This document shows, one piece after another, positions 63,344-64,000 of a DNA stretch of 64,000 nt. A model generated the notes under the pieces. It was not told the DNA's origin. It saw only the letters and a program-made list of their open reading frames with translations, and ran no database searches. Origin of the DNA: Pseudomonas borbori (GTDB taxonomy: Bacteria > Pseudomonadota > Gammaproteobacteria > Pseudomonadales > Pseudomonadaceae); the NCBI RefSeq assembly GCF_900115555.1, contig NZ_FOWX01000003.1, positions 62,001-126,000 of the forward strand. Direction: 5' to 3'. A program made the translations under genes and the position numbers. The stretch's first letter is position 1. Each line of letters starts with the position of its first letter.

Positions 63344-64000
63344 CTACCAACCGCCTACCCAGCCGTCGAAGAGCCCTTCGGGAAGGGTGTCTTCGTCGGC
63401 GCCGCGGAGAAAGTCGAAGTCGCAGCCCAGATGGGCTTGCTCGATGTGTCGGTTGTAGAGATTGCGATAGCCGCGCTTGTGCTGGGACGCCGGAGGCTGC
63501 CATTCCTGGCGGCGACGCTCAAGTTCTTCCGGGGCGACGCAGAGTTCCAGCCGGCGAGCCGGAACATCAAGTTCGATGATGTCGCCGTTGCGCACCAGGG
63601 CGAGCGGACCGCCGATGGCGGCCTCGGGGGAAACGTGCAGCACCGCGGCGCCGTAGGCGGTACCGCTCATGCGCGCGTCCGAGATGCGCAACATATCGCG
63701 CACGCCACGTGCCATCAAATGGCGCGGCAGGGGCAGCATGCCCCACTCTGGCATCGCCGCGCCCACCGGGCCGGCGTTGCGCAGAATCAGCACGCTGTTC
63801 TCGTCGATGCCGAGTTCGGGATTGTCGATCTGGTCGGCGATGGTCTGCACATCCTCGAACACCACCGCCGGGCCACGATGACGGAACAGTCTCGGGTCCG
63901 CCGCGCAGGCCTTCATCACCGCCCCATCCGGCGCCAGGTTGCCCCTCACCACGACCATCGTCTCGCCTGACTTCACCGGATTGTCCAGGGCGCGAATAAC
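63344..64000 (-). CDS. IlvD/Edd-family dehydratase, C-terminal part (partial)
   Basis: The frame is open to the window edge at 64000, so the 5' end is missing; about 218 codons are seen. It begins VIRALDNPVKSGETMVVVRGNLAPDGAVMK, part of the dihydroxy-acid or sugar-acid dehydratase fold. It continues GPAVVFEDVQ, ARMSGTAYGAAVLHVSPEAAIGGPLALVRNGDII, the swivel domain of the family. Such enzymes dehydrate sugar acids (arabinonate, xylonate) or 2,3-dihydroxy acids. The C-terminus (PASQHKRGYRNLYNRHIEQAHLGCDFDFL) matches the sugar-acid branch, which is a family-level guess. The gene is followed 9 bp later by the ghrA copy. Confidence 0.87.
   Translation of the reverse strand, partial: VIRALDNPVKSGETMVVVRGNLAPDGAVMKACAADPRLFRHRGPAVVFEDVQTIADQIDNPELGIDENSVLILRNAGPVGAAMPEWGMLPLPRHLMARGVRDMLRISDARMSGTAYGAAVLHVSPEAAIGGPLALVRNGDIIELDVPARRLELCVAPEELERRRQEWQPPASQHKRGYRNLYNRHIEQAHLGCDFDFLRGADEDTLPEGLFDGWVGGW

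Overview
The window is GC-rich gammaproteobacterial chromosome and almost certainly belongs to the genus Pseudomonas. The first 23 kb carries a gene order that, from memory, matches the P. aeruginosa PAO1 neighbourhood around PA0928-PA0956: acylphosphatase, TlpA-like thioredoxin, YihY, ArsC, WrbA, Hda, purM-purN, mazG, relA, rlmD, cysM, gacS. The species cannot be fixed from the sequence alone. No rRNA, tRNA or CRISPR array was found.

Positions 1-23.8 kb are core genome. They hold cell-wall and envelope genes (a lipoprotein, a lytic transglycosylase, YihY, an AI-2E permease), replication control (hda), purine synthesis (purMN), the stringent response (relA, with mazG downstream), cysteine synthesis (cysM), 23S rRNA methylation (rlmD) and the global regulator gacS. 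Several intergenic gaps carry REP-like inverted repeats.

Positions 23.9-34 kb are a DNA-damage and decay zone. dinB is followed by two severely deleted ABC-transporter genes, one beside a Fur-box-like sequence. Next come a zinc-finger-less DksA paralogue, a HicAB toxin-antitoxin pair, and the SOS mutasome operon imuA-imuB-dnaE2 behind a near-perfect LexA box. The zone ends in a frameshifted tyrosine-recombinase remnant preceded by short direct repeats.

Positions 34-51 kb are accessory. They hold a GAF-GAF-GGDEF-EAL protein with a broken GGDEF motif, an aminotransferase-HAD-Lrp operon facing a ghrA-type reductase, two convergent TonB-dependent receptors (one with a Fur-like site, one with a Zur-like site), a lone periplasmic binding protein, a tartrate/malate dehydrogenase with a succinate-semialdehyde dehydrogenase, and a chemoreceptor.

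Positions 51.3-64 kb are a run of minus-strand catabolic genes. An IlvD/Edd-family dehydratase (cut by the window edge) and a second ghrA end at a strong terminator. A second unit follows: HAD hydrolase, FAD amine oxidase, a complete peptide/opine-type ABC importer, and an HcnABC/opine-oxidase-like dehydrogenase whose third subunit has lost most of its length, then argE. Together these look like an uptake and oxidation pathway for an N-substituted amino acid or small peptide. The substrate is not known, and one oxidase is probably dead.
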